In this document: positions 8,507 to 17,044 of the stretch, piece after piece
How the letters are laid out: each line of letters starts with the position of its first letter
How positions within the stretch are numbered: position 1 is the stretch's first letter
NCBI RefSeq assembly: GCF_004349055.1
Contig: NZ_SMKX01000044.1
Coordinates: 1 to 55,294 of the forward strand
Direction of reading: 5' to 3'
DNA: 55,294 bases
DNA from: Kribbella antibiotica
Lineage (GTDB): Bacteria > Actinomycetota > Actinomycetes > Propionibacteriales > Kribbellaceae
The notes under the pieces: model-generated
Databases searched by the model: none
What the model was told of the DNA's origin: nothing
The model's input: the letters and a program-made list of their open reading frames with translations, nothing else
Position numbers and translations under genes: made by a program

Positions 8507-9532
8507 TCAGTGTGTGCGGTGGATGGAAAACTCTGTGCTGTTGAGCAGCTTGTCTAGGGATTGGCGGCTGCCAGGAACGAAGGACAGCCGATCGAGTGCG
8601 TCACGGGCCAGGGTCATGTATCGCTGGGAGATCGACTCCGCCTGGGATCGTCCTCCGGCCTTGTCGATAAGTTGTGTGACCAGAGAAATTTCGTCTTCGC
8701 TGAAGGGCTCCGGGCGTGCGTACATCCGGCGAAGGTTCTCGCCCCCAGGGTTGTCGGCCGTGAGGGCGGCGACAACCGGACCGGACTTCTTCCGGCGTCG
8801 CACGTCGGTGGAGACGGGCTTGCCGACGGCGTCGGGCGTGCCCCAGATGCCCAGGATGTCGTCGATGAGCTGGAATGCGACTCCCACATGGTGACCGAAC
8901 ACGTTCATCTCCTGGACCGTTTCCTCGCGCGCTCGCGCGCAGATGGCGCCGAGGCCGGCCGCGCAGCCGAAGAGCGAACCTGTCTTGGCCGCCGCCATGG
9001 TGATGTAGTCGTCGACTGTGACGTCGGAGCGTTGCTCATAGTCCAAGTCGAGCATCTGGCCGCGCAACATGTACTGGAAGCTTTCGGCGAGATGGCGGGC
9101 CGCGCGGGCGGCCACTGGGCTGTCGAGCAGCACCTGAAACCCCAAGGTGAGGACGGCGTCACCGGCCAGGATGGCCTCGGGCGTGCCGAATGCCGCCCAT
9201 ACCGCAGGCCGATGCCTTCGAATACTGTCAGCGTCGATGATGTCGTCGTGGATCAGCGACTGGTTGTGGACCAGGTCGACGGCCAGCGCTCCGGGAAGCG
9301 CGTCCTCCACGGATCCGCCAAGCGCCTCCGCGACGGCGATGGTCATAATGGGACGAAGTTTTTTTCCCGCCGGGGACGTCGAGGGTTCACCGGTGCTGGT
9401 CTGCCAGCCGAAATGATATGCGGCGATGTTGCCAAGCGGATCCTCGAGCCCGTTGACGGCAGCGTGCAGAGCCTGTTCGGCGAACTCGTTGGTCCAGCCA
9501 GGGAGGCGGTTTTCATGGAAGTTCATGGCCAT
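8507..9532 (-). CDS. Polyprenyl (probably geranylgeranyl-type) diphosphate synthase
   Basis: A 341-residue trans-isoprenyl diphosphate synthase. It shows GKKLRP (residues 56-61) for IPP binding, the first Asp-rich motif DDIID with a following DSIRRHRPA (96-110), and the second Asp-rich motif in QLIDDILGIWG (about 221-231), then GKPVSTDVRRRKK. It makes the allylic diphosphate by condensing IPP units. The ATG at 9532 lies 20 bp inside the upstream terpene synthase gene (stop at 9513), so the two are coupled; the upstream extension of the frame lies within that gene. The residue five before the first Asp-rich motif is Gln (HNQSLIHDD) where Phe or Tyr is usual, which may change chain length. Confidence 0.85.
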   Translation of the reverse strand: MAMNFHENRLPGWTNEFAEQALHAAVNGLEDPLGNIAAYHFGWQTSTGEPSTSPAGKKLRPIMTIAVAEALGGSVEDALPGALAVDLVHNQSLIHDDIIDADSIRRHRPAVWAAFGTPEAILAGDAVLTLGFQVLLDSPVAARAARHLAESFQYMLRGQMLDLDYEQRSDVTVDDYITMAAAKTGSLFGCAAGLGAICARAREETVQEMNVFGHHVGVAFQLIDDILGIWGTPDAVGKPVSTDVRRRKKSGPVVAALTADNPGGENLRRMYARPEPFSEDEISLVTQLIDKAGGRSQAESISQRYMTLARDALDRLSFVPGSRQSLDKLLNSTEFSIHRTH

Positions 9533-10625
9533 CGACTCCCGCTGCGTACCGAGAAGTCGGTCCGGCACCTTTCTTGGAATCTCCGACAAGTAGGCAGGAC
9601 TCCAGATAGTTTGCGGCTTTGCCAAATTCGACCGGCGCCACCTCCCGATAGCGAGCAGTTTCCAGCAGCCACTCAACATTGCCGCCGAGATGATTGTGGA
9701 TCATGACACAGGAATCCTGCACCGTCTTGGCCAGATCGGGGCCCGCGAGGTCGGCAAACCGCTTTTCCTCGAGTAGGAGTTCTTCGATTCCGTTCTTGAT
9801 GTTCAGATCGACGACATTCACTGCTTCTTGATAAGAGCAGCCACGGCCATGTCGCGTCGCGATGACGACGTTGCTCTGATCATGCGAGGTGATGTCCTTT
9901 TCCAGGGACAGAATGTCGTTGCACCACCAGATGATGTTTTCGGCGATGCGCATCAAGTTCTCAGCGGGACCGGGCTCGGCTTCGGTGCCGAACAATCGGG
10001 CCGGAATCTCGATACCTGCACAGGCCAGCCAAACCTCGATGGCGGTGCGGTTGATGCTGCCGCTGGCTCTCTCGGCTGCCAACTCGTTCTCGGTGGGGAC
10101 CCGCCCCGACGCCTGTCGCGTCATCTCCGTGTTGATGGAATCGAGAACGATCCGCGTACCTCCACGGAACCGGCGGCGCCATTCCAGGCTCATGTCCGCG
10201 GCGGTGCGTTGCCACAGGTCGGCGAACGACTTGCCCAATGTGGTCCTGGTCTGGACCGATGCACAGTCCTCGGTCAGCGCCGACATGAGCTCGTCGAAGA
10301 CCGTACGCGCGAGTTGGAGGTCGTAGCGCAGTTCGCCCTCGTCGCAGTGATCGTCGAACACCACGATCCAGGCCAGCCAGTCCGTCACCAGATCCACAGT
10401 GGTCTGGCCCGCGTGGGGATGGATACGCGCACCGAGCCGCTCAAGCCTCGCAGCCAGGAGATGACGCACTGCGATGTCATTGCGTGCGAGCCCCATGCGG
10501 TACGCCCAGCCCAGACAATGTTTGCCTGCGGCGACCGCACCCGGATGGAGCAAGCTTGCGAACGGCAAATTGAGCTCGGGCACTATCAGGCTCTCATTGC
10601 CAACGATGAGGCGACCTTGCGTCAT
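9513..10625 (-). CDS. Class I terpene synthase
   Basis: A 370-residue single-domain terpene cyclase. It has the metal-binding DDHCDE at 91-96 within WIVVFDDHCDEGELRYD, the NSE triad in NDILSLEKD (Asn236, Ser240, Asp244) and the C-terminal Arg-Tyr pair (325-326) seen in bacterial cyclases. The enzyme ionises an allylic diphosphate and cyclises it; product and precursor length cannot be predicted here. The start ATG at 10625 has a GGAGGTCG site and gives MTQGRLIVGNESLIVPELNL; the frame stays open another 148 codons upstream, but that stretch is the leader repeat. The polyprenyl synthase gene overlaps its 3' end, implying a precursor-plus-cyclase operon. Confidence 0.85.
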   Translation of the reverse strand: MTQGRLIVGNESLIVPELNLPFASLLHPGAVAAGKHCLGWAYRMGLARNDIAVRHLLAARLERLGARIHPHAGQTTVDLVTDWLAWIVVFDDHCDEGELRYDLQLARTVFDELMSALTEDCASVQTRTTLGKSFADLWQRTAADMSLEWRRRFRGGTRIVLDSINTEMTRQASGRVPTENELAAERASGSINRTAIEVWLACAGIEIPARLFGTEAEPGPAENLMRIAENIIWWCNDILSLEKDITSHDQSNVVIATRHGRGCSYQEAVNVVDLNIKNGIEELLLEEKRFADLAGPDLAKTVQDSCVMIHNHLGGNVEWLLETARYREVAPVEFGKAANYLESCLLVGDSKKGAGPTSRYAAGVDGHELP

Positions 10626-10798
10626 CGAACGACCTCCGGCGAGAAGTTGGTGTTGAGCGACCGAATAGTTCCCTTTTCCGACACTGAGTTCTGGAAAGGA
10701 AACTTCATGACCTGCGACCGCGCGGAGGGTGGACAGATACTCATGCAGAACCTCGCTCGTCCGCCGCAGGTTCCGTCGAATCGGGTTCGCAACCTCGC

Positions 10799-11025
10799 CG
10801 CTCGGCTTTCCCGCGCTCACAAGTCCAGGAAGTGATCGCCCGGACCTCCCAACGATTCGGCGCCGGACCATACTCAGCAGAAGACCACTCAAGTAGCGGA
10901 GCCTCCTTGAGACCTTCCGCAGCTTTCGAGGCATTGAGCATGCCCAGACGCTACCCATGGCATCACTCAGAGCAGAAGGCTGCTTTTGCCCATGGAGACC
11001 ATTGATCCTGTCGATACCACCGCGG
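10799..11025 (-). promoter_or_regulatory. Leader/promoter repeat, copy A (upstream of terpene synthase)
   Basis: This block matches 14500-14709 upstream of the prephenate dehydratase gene. The ends are nearly identical: CTCGGCTTTCCCGCGCTCAC with AAGTCCAGGAAGTGATCGC at the gene-proximal end, and a 55-bp box (10971-11025) at the distal end containing CCATGGAGACCATTGATCC and CGATACCACCGCGG. Between them are matching stretches such as GACCTTCCGC. It lies 174-400 bp upstream of the start codon, so if it holds the promoter the mRNA has a long leader. The rest of 11026-11429 shows no gene. Confidence 0.75.
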
Positions 11026-11429
11026 CTGTTCTGGCGTTCAGGTAGCCGATTCTCCGACGCTGTACACATTGCCGCCGAGGGATCCGGATCAGCACTCGGT
11101 CGTCCACGCTGACGGTCTCATCGAGATTGTGTTCCCCGCGGGTTCGCGCCAAGGGCATCGAGGATCGCCGACGGTACGGGCGGACTCTCTTCCAGTGCGC
11201 GATCCGCTTCGCGGGGCCAGTGCCACCTTGAGCCCCTACCAGCCATCTGCCACCCGCCGAAACCGTCGAACCGCGCTCAAGGCCGCAGCACCAACCCACC
11301 TTGAGCACCCTCAACCATCCCCCCGGCCGCACAAACGACTGAACAGTGCTCAACGTCGCACCAGCCCACACCGAGCCCCAACAGACCAGCCCGGGTCCAC
11401 CCCCGAAACCTCACGCCACCGCGACCCAC

Positions 11430-12130
11430 GCTCAGCCCAACCACGCCGGGCCCTCACCAAAGCCCTGAGACCACCCGACCGTCACCCACCTCACGAGACT
11501 CAACAGCCGACCACGCAATGCAGGCTTCAGACCGGGTAGTGCTGCGATGGCCTGGTCCAGCAGGGCGACGTGGTCGGTGGCGGTGTTGCTGCCGGCGTTG
11601 CCTGGCCGCAGCAGCCCGGCCAGTGCTTCTCCGCCGGCGATGTCTGGGCGGTCCAGGTAGCACAGCAGGGCGTGGAACCCGAAGCCTTCCTGTTGGGTGC
11701 TGCGTTTTCCTTGTCCGAGTGCACGGTCAGCAGGGTCACGTCGAAGTGGAGCCACAGTTGTCTGGTCTGGTCAGGTCCGGGCCTGCGCCGACCGTCCAGG
11801 CTCGTTCTCGTACTAGGGCGCCACGCGGTCGGGTCGGCAGCGACCGGCCCGAACCAGGTGCGGCTGGTCCCGCAGCGTCCGCAGATGCCGTAACGCGTTC
11901 CCACCATCGTCGATCAACGCCTCGGTCCACCCGTCGACCAGCCCGGTCGCGGCCGCCAACTCCCCGCAACAACGCGGTCCCGGCATGCGACACGATCCCT
12001 CTACCGTCCGCCGACACCCTGAACCGACGCGCCGCCTTGCTAACCTCACCTGAGAGTGCCTTCCTGCTCGGGACGATCTGGACTTCGACAAGCCCAATTT
12101 TCCCTTACGGACAAGGCACTCTCGCCCTTT
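11430..12130 (-). pseudogene. IS1380-family transposase remnant
   Basis: Pieces of a DDE transposase lie in different minus-strand frames. An N-terminal part reads CGELAAATGLVDGWTEALID and then GGNALRHLRTLRDQPHL. Another frame continues FGPVAADPTAWR (around 11830). A C-terminal piece reads GFGFHALLCYLDRP, then EALAGLLRPGNAGSNTATDH and VALLDQAIAALP (about 11500-11690). These are IS1380 hallmarks. At least two frameshifts and loss of the C-terminal third make it inactive. It sits between the HMG-CoA reductase gene and the terpene synthase leader, so it separates the two isoprenoid operons. Confidence 0.75.
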
Positions 12131-12169
12131 CACCTCACGCGTCCCGCCAATTTCCGTGAAACGTGGAGG

Positions 12170-13360
12170 CTAGCCGGGCGGCCGATTCTTGCCGAGCGTC
12201 TCGTGTGCGGCGACGAACTCGTCGCTGCACAGTGCGGCGAGGCAACTGACTTCGCCGGCCAGCATGAATGCGGTGATGATTTCGGCGAGTTTGGCTGCTT
12301 TGCCGTCGCCGTAGCAGCCAACCATCTCGAGCGTAGCCTCATAGGCGGACAGACCAGTTCCGCCGCCGATCGTGCCGACGATGATCGTTGGCGCTGTGAG
12401 GGTGACCTCGAGCTCGCCTTCAGAGATGAACCGCGAGCTCAGGATCAACTGGGAGCATTCGCCGAGGTAGGCCATGTCCTGTCCGAATGCCTGGAACAGT
12501 GCGGCCATCCCGTTGACTCCGTGCACGTTGAGCGACGTCGCGCCGTTCAGTGCCAGCATGTCCTTCGCATCCCTGATGTAGTCGTCGAGTTCGTGTAGCG
12601 TCGTCCGTCCGAGTCGTTGCATCACCTCTGCCGTGAGGACGGTTCGCGCGATGACCTTCTTGCCCTTGGTGCGGGCAGGGATGTTCTTCTTGTCCTCGCA
12701 AAGCGGGAAGTGGGCATGATGGACCAGGTCGTTGCTTTGTGACACATAGCGTGCCACGGCGGCTATTGCTTTGCTGACCATGTTGCTGCCCATAGCGTCG
12801 CCGGTTGAGCAGGCAATCGAGATGGTGACCGTGGAGCCGAGACAGTCCACGGCCAGGTCCGTCACGGCGATGTGGTTTCCGGTAGCGCGGACGATTTCGG
12901 TGATGGTGCTGCGATGTGCGGTGATCCAGCGTCGTAGTTCGCCGGACTCTCGAAGGGAGCCGGTCTGGAACTGCGCGGAACGCAGGAAGTAGTCGTCGTA
13001 GGTCAGGGTTTCGCATCCTCCTGACTCGTTGATCATTTTTGCGCCACGTGAGTAGGACGCGGCCAGGGCACCTTCGAGGGTCGCCATGGGAGCGATAAAG
13101 GTCCCGGCTGCTGCAGATCCGGAGATGCGCAGTGGACCGCACAGGGCGAGTGGTACCGGTACAGCGCCGACGAAGTTCTCGATGTTTCCAGCGACGTCGT
13201 CTTCGCTGAGCGTTGTATCGAGGTGGTTCACGAGGTGCTGCTTATTCCCTAGAAGGGTCCGGATGGTGTCGATCCTGGCCGAGTGGCTGTATCTGTCGAT
13301 ACGCAGCTCGCCGGGCGGAACACCGTGGGACGTGGATGCCGGTGCCGAGATCTCTATCAC
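12170..13360 (-). CDS. HMG-CoA reductase, class I
   Basis: A 396-residue catalytic-domain enzyme reducing HMG-CoA to mevalonate with NADPH. Visible landmarks are ENFVGAVPVPLALCGPL (61-77), catalytic Glu96 in MATLEGALAAS, DAMGSNM (188-194), the class I lysine region CEDKKNIPARTKGKK (221-235), Asp295 in GQDMA, the nucleotide-binding GTIGGGTG (329-336) and His386 in AAHETLGKN. No membrane anchor is present, as usual for bacterial class I forms. The GTG start at 13360 overlaps the prephenate dehydratase stop (GTGA), so translation is coupled. No other mevalonate-pathway gene is in the window, so this may be a flux-boosting copy for the terpene genes. Confidence 0.92.
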   Translation of the reverse strand: MIEISAPASTSHGVPPGELRIDRYSHSARIDTIRTLLGNKQHLVNHLDTTLSEDDVAGNIENFVGAVPVPLALCGPLRISGSAAAGTFIAPMATLEGALAASYSRGAKMINESGGCETLTYDDYFLRSAQFQTGSLRESGELRRWITAHRSTITEIVRATGNHIAVTDLAVDCLGSTVTISIACSTGDAMGSNMVSKAIAAVARYVSQSNDLVHHAHFPLCEDKKNIPARTKGKKVIARTVLTAEVMQRLGRTTLHELDDYIRDAKDMLALNGATSLNVHGVNGMAALFQAFGQDMAYLGECSQLILSSRFISEGELEVTLTAPTIIVGTIGGGTGLSAYEATLEMVGCYGDGKAAKLAEIITAFMLAGEVSCLAALCSDEFVAAHETLGKNRPPG

Positions 13361-14331
13361 TGGTGGCTTTCCAATGGGGGGAGTCGTGTGGCTGTGTGGA
13401 CCGAGCTGCGAGCTGCATTCTGGCCGACGGAAACCTCGTCCTCGTCCAGCCGATGAATTTCGCTTGGGGGGTAACTGCCTAGGACCGTCACTGCGTACAT
13501 TTGTGCCCGCAGGCTGTCGATGATCCTGGCGCCGAGTCCGGAGGTATTGGACGACTCGAAGTCTATGTACAGCGAATAGCGCCAGGCGCTTCCCGGGATG
13601 GGGTGGCTGTCGAGCCGCGATACGTTCACCCCTGGCACGTCGAAAACGCTTAGCGAGTGTTGCAGTGAACCGGAATTTGGCCCAGTGCTCACGATGACGG
13701 AGGTTTTGCCAGCCATCGACGCGGCCACCGGTGAATTGTCGATCAGGAAGAATCTCGTGCGGTTGTTGGGGGCGTCGTTGATTGGCCCGGCGACGATGGT
13801 TCCGCCGTATCTCTTCGCCGCATGTTCGCCGCCTACGGCTGCCCAGCGAATGTCTGACCGGGCCACTACATCGCGCACACTCATCGCTGTGTCATCGCCC
13901 TCGACCAGGCGGGCGTGGGGGAGATGGGCGCCTAGCCAGGTCTCGCATTGCTCCAGGGCCGGCGTTTGAGAGATTACGTCGGTGATGGATTCGAGGCTGA
14001 GGCTCCCTGCGGTGATCAGGTACTGGTCAACGTTCAGGCAAGTTTCTGCCTGTACCTGGACTGTCGCGGTCTGTAGCAGTCGGTGGACGGCGTTGATCGA
14101 GCCGTAGACGCTGTTCTCGACGGCCACGACTGCACTATGCGCGCGTCCGCTGCCTACGGCGTCGAAGACCTGCCTGAAGGTCGTGCATGGCATGATCGTG
14201 AACGGTTCTGTCAGTAGTTCGCACGCCGCCTGGTGATGGAACGAGCCTTCGATCCCCTGAATGGCGACCAGTTTCCGCGGCGCCGCCGGCCAAGTGTCAG
14301 CGTGATCTACGTGGGTGGAATTTCGCCTCAC
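13357..14331 (-). CDS. Prephenate dehydratase-like protein with ACT domain
   Basis: A 324-residue protein. The dehydratase part spans ~20-200: GIEGSFHHQAA, VAVENSVYGSI (Glu72-Asn-Ser) and NNRTRFFLI with the catalytic Thr192. A C-terminal ACT domain (~208-262) carries SLQHSLSVF and SRLDSHP, matching the GALA and ESRP motifs of PheA. The family converts prephenate to phenylpyruvate. The usual SHPQALxQC block reads SQTPALEQC, so the His is missing; ~50 extra C-terminal residues are of unknown role. The start is taken as GTG 14331 with a weak AAAGG. It is co-translated with HMG-CoA reductase, an unusual pair suggesting a dedicated phenylpyruvate supply rather than housekeeping phenylalanine synthesis. 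Confidence 0.85.
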   Translation of the reverse strand: MRRNSTHVDHADTWPAAPRKLVAIQGIEGSFHHQAACELLTEPFTIMPCTTFRQVFDAVGSGRAHSAVVAVENSVYGSINAVHRLLQTATVQVQAETCLNVDQYLITAGSLSLESITDVISQTPALEQCETWLGAHLPHARLVEGDDTAMSVRDVVARSDIRWAAVGGEHAAKRYGGTIVAGPINDAPNNRTRFFLIDNSPVAASMAGKTSVIVSTGPNSGSLQHSLSVFDVPGVNVSRLDSHPIPGSAWRYSLYIDFESSNTSGLGARIIDSLRAQMYAVTVLGSYPPSEIHRLDEDEVSVGQNAARSSVHTATRLPPLESHQ

Positions 14332-14499
14332 GATCCCGGTACCTTTCTCTTTGCGCAGCAGTAGCGAATGGCCGTGCTGCCGCCGGAAACGACTTGAAGT
14401 TCCAGCGGGGGATTCGTTTTATGTAATTGCCGATTTTGGGGATGACCCGCAGATCGACTATCTAAACCGCGCAGCCTGTGGGCCGTGTGGATCGCGCTC

Positions 14500-14709
14500 C
14501 GCTCGGCTTTCCCGCGCTCACAAGTCCAGGAAGTGATCGCTCGGACCGCCGGCACTTTCCCGTCAGATGAACAATCAGGCAGAGATTCCCTTGGGACCTT
14601 CCGCGGATTTCGAAGCAATGAGGATGTGCAGACAGTACCCGTAGCGTCACGTAGAGCAGAAGGCTGTCTTTGCCCATGGCAATCATTGCTCCAGTCGATA
14701 CCACCGCGG
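14500..14709 (-). promoter_or_regulatory. Leader/promoter repeat, copy B (upstream of prephenate dehydratase-HMGR)
   Basis: This is the homologue of the leader at 10799-11025, in the same orientation and at a similar distance from its operon (169-378 bp from the start). The gene-proximal segment CTCGGCTTTCCCGCGCTCAC is identical and the distal 55-bp box spans 14655-14709. The middle has diverged with a few indels. In this copy the box dyad is imperfect (ATGATTGCCAT). The shared leader implies common control of the two isoprenoid operons. Confidence 0.75.
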
Positions 14710-15377
14710 CTGTGCGATGGCAGGTGACCACTCGAGCGAGCAACGGTGCCGTTCGTCGAGGACGTGCGTGAGTCAGTCGGACGGTGGGCGGCAGGAAGCC
14801 GGCGAGGGTCGTCGTGGTTCGCGGCGGCGGTGATCAGCAGCAGCCGGGATCCGGCCGTGACGCGGGTTCTGTAGAAGGCTGCGCCGACCCCATCAGGATT
14901 CAGTCCCATGTTTGGTGGTCGAGTAGCCGAGGCGTTCAGATCGACGGAGACGCTCGCCTGTAGTACGCCGTACCGGGCCGGCACGGCGCCGGCGGTCGGA
15001 ACCAGGACCGACCACAGCCGTCGCCCGCCACCGAGCAGGCACCGCAGTCACTCAAATCGTTCGTCAACGACTGGCCGGTCTTCCGGTATCGAAGGAAGAA
15101 AACCCTGTGGAGATCCGCAGGGTTCGGGATCTTGATCCGTAGATCTCTGTCAGACCGCACCAATTCGCCGGACCATCGCCTAGCGTGAATTTGGGGGATC
15201 GGTCGGCTGGTCGCCTAGTGAATTGGGGTCATCGATGCCCTGTGGAGGTCGAGTTTCTAGGTGTCAGTGAAACGTTTCAGTGCGATGTGACGGTCGCTAT
15301 GAATCACCAGGTTGCCTGCAGTGTCCCACCAGCCTTGCTGGGTTTAATTCGTCAACCGCCTCATGAAGGATTCATCA
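14710..15377. other. Intergenic, no supported gene
   Basis: Minus-strand translation at 14770-14985 gives a plausible but unrecognised stretch (DGVGAAFYRTRVTAGSRLLL), possibly a gene remnant, without a clear start or stop. From 15000 to 15377 nothing codes. This should hold the promoter of the small secreted protein gene at 15378. Confidence 0.35.
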
Positions 15378-15758
15378 ATGAAAACAATGAAACGCCGTCT
15401 GGCTGCAATCGCCGCAGGCGCGGTGACTGTCGGGGTTATCGGAACGGTGCCGGCTTACGCGATCAACGAGGTCAATATCGTCCGCTGCACGTTCGAAAGC
15501 GGGTATTTCGGCGTCAGGTTCCAGGAGCCGGCGGCGACGCTGGCCGCCCGGCGTTGCTTCGCCAACGCTGGCGAGATGAATATCAATCAGAAATACGTCA
15601 ACGGTTTCTCCAGTGGTAACAACGCCGGCTGGTTCATCTACGCCCCAGGTGACGGCTCGGAGTATCGCCACTGCTTCCCGAAGAACCAAGTGATCTACAA
15701 GTACTACGGCCACATCTACGAGCTGCGCATCAACCCACCCGGCACCCCCTGTCCGTAG
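15378..15758 (+). CDS. Small secreted beta/gamma-crystallin-like protein
   Basis: A 126-residue precursor. The ATG at 15378 has AAGGA nine bases upstream and gives MKTMKRRLAAIAAGAVTVGV with a signal peptide cut after AYA. The mature ~98 residues contain CTFESGYFGVRF, RCFANAGEMNI, GNNAGWFIYAPGDG and a final KYYGHIYELRI. This pattern of paired FxxxxYxG-like and ANAG/GNNxGW segments resembles the Streptomyces killer-toxin-like beta/gamma-crystallin family. Four Cys could form two disulphides. Members are secreted; some inhibit yeast growth, but activity cannot be inferred here. The gene is monocistronic and followed at once by a plus-strand copy of the isoprenoid box. Confidence 0.65.
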   Translation: MKTMKRRLAAIAAGAVTVGVIGTVPAYAINEVNIVRCTFESGYFGVRFQEPAATLAARRCFANAGEMNINQKYVNGFSSGNNAGWFIYAPGDGSEYRHCFPKNQVIYKYYGHIYELRINPPGTPCP

Positions 15759-15767
15759 TTGAGGGGT

Positions 15768-15821
15768 GTGTGGTGGTATCGACTTGAGAGATGGTCTCCA
15801 TAGGCAAAGCGACCTTCCGCC
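15768..15821 (+). promoter_or_regulatory. Isoprenoid-type regulatory box, copy C
   Basis: It contains GGTGGTATCGAC, then TTGAGAGATGGTCTCCATAG and GGCAAAGC, closely matching the reverse complement of the distal boxes at 10971-11025 and 14655-14709. The ATGGTCTCCAT dyad is intact. It points rightwards towards 15924, where only a transposase remnant is found, so the gene it once served may be lost. Confidence 0.6.
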
Positions 15822-15923
15822 AAGAGAGTGCTCTCAATGGGTTGACATCGTCCACATCGGAACGCGGCCCCGAAACCGGTGGCTCCCAGCGTCAGCGGTC
15901 TCTAGGCCGCGTTCCCCCCTTGT

Positions 15924-16575
15924 GTGGGGCAGCAACCCTGGATGTTGGCCGCCCGCAGCTTTCCGGGGTATGTGGCCTACGCGTATGCGTGGGAGATGAT
16001 CGGCGCGTTCAATGAGTTGGGGTTCGCGGCGCTGGACCCAAAATGGAGCGGGGTCGACCGAAGCGGTTCGGCCGTCTGCAGGGTCGCCAAGACCCGCCGT
16101 CCAAGCTCGGCCGGGCGTTCACGACTTTGAGCCTGTCGAAGCTGGCCGAGTACCTAGCCGAGCACAAGCACATCAAGATCAGCGCAGAGTCGGTCCGTCG
16201 GATCCTCAGCCCCGGCGCGGTTGGGGCCACCTACAACCGAATCCGCGGAGTGCGGCAGATGTTCGGCGCGCTGGACCTGGCCACCCGGCTAGATGTTCTA
16301 CCGGTTCCGTGATCGCAAACGCTGGACCGAGTTCCTGGGCTTCCTCAAACAGCTCCGGGCGCGGTGCCCGACCGGGCAACTGCACGTCCTCCGGCGCACT
16401 TGTCGGCAAGGTCGGCTCCGTCTTCGTGGCAGCCGGTACGCAGTACGGCGGTCAAGAGTCCACCGCCCTGACCTTCCACTCACGTTGCTTCATCGCGGCA
16501 TGCTGGTCGTCGGTCTGCTCCACTACAAGTACCGGGAGGGCTTCGAGAACATCAAGGCTGGAAGCCCGTAGGGCG
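15924..16575 (+). pseudogene. IS630-family transposase remnant
   Basis: Broken pieces in several frames. The first reads YAYAWEMIGAFNELGFAALD then PKWSG (about 15978-16045). Next, at 16043-16310, is GRPKRFG, followed by KLAEYLAEHKHIKISAESVR and RIL, the second helix-turn-helix region of IS630 transposases. After a frame change at ~16290 comes FYRFRDRKRWTEFLGFLKQL, part of the catalytic DDE core. Frameshifts and missing segments make it non-functional. Terminal repeats were not identified. Confidence 0.7.
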
Positions 16576-17044
16576 CGTCGACCGTCACCGCCGGCACCCG
16601 GCGGCCCAGCGACTTCGAACTCGCAACAGCCCGCTGCCAGGGCCGACATGTCACCAAGACTGCTGCCGTATTCAGTGGCGAGCAACCACGTCACCTCGTC
16701 GGCCAGACCCGGTGAAGCAACCTCGCCACATTTCTGTTCAGTCGTCGGCCGCGACGGGGTGAAGTCGGCGCAAGTAGATTAGCTTCTGCCACGAGCTGCG
16801 TTATTGCCGCCACGTTACGGTGATGTTCGCCATCGAGCGGCGGCCCTGCAGGCGAGGCCCTCGTTCCGAGGTTCGAGAGGGCTGATCTCCCGTGTGGCCA
16901 CGGGTCTGCCGCGCTGACCTGCTGTCCGCAGGTATCGACGGCAGACATGTCGGTCATAGGCAAATGGCCACTTCCCGGTATCAACCGGCGCTGATAGCGT
17001 TCGAGGAAATTGATCCGGGGGTCCTCGGTCACGGTGAGGCTACG
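16576..17044. other. Intergenic, no supported gene
   Basis: The region lies between the IS630 remnant and the 3' end of the LysR gene. No frame here has a ribosome binding site plus recognisable protein content, and no clear repeat was seen. Confidence 0.45.

Noticed and set aside
11030..11500. Pyrimidine-rich CCACC/CAACC stretch, considered as a repeat array or CRISPR
   Set aside because: No regular spacing or conserved repeat unit; compositional bias only.
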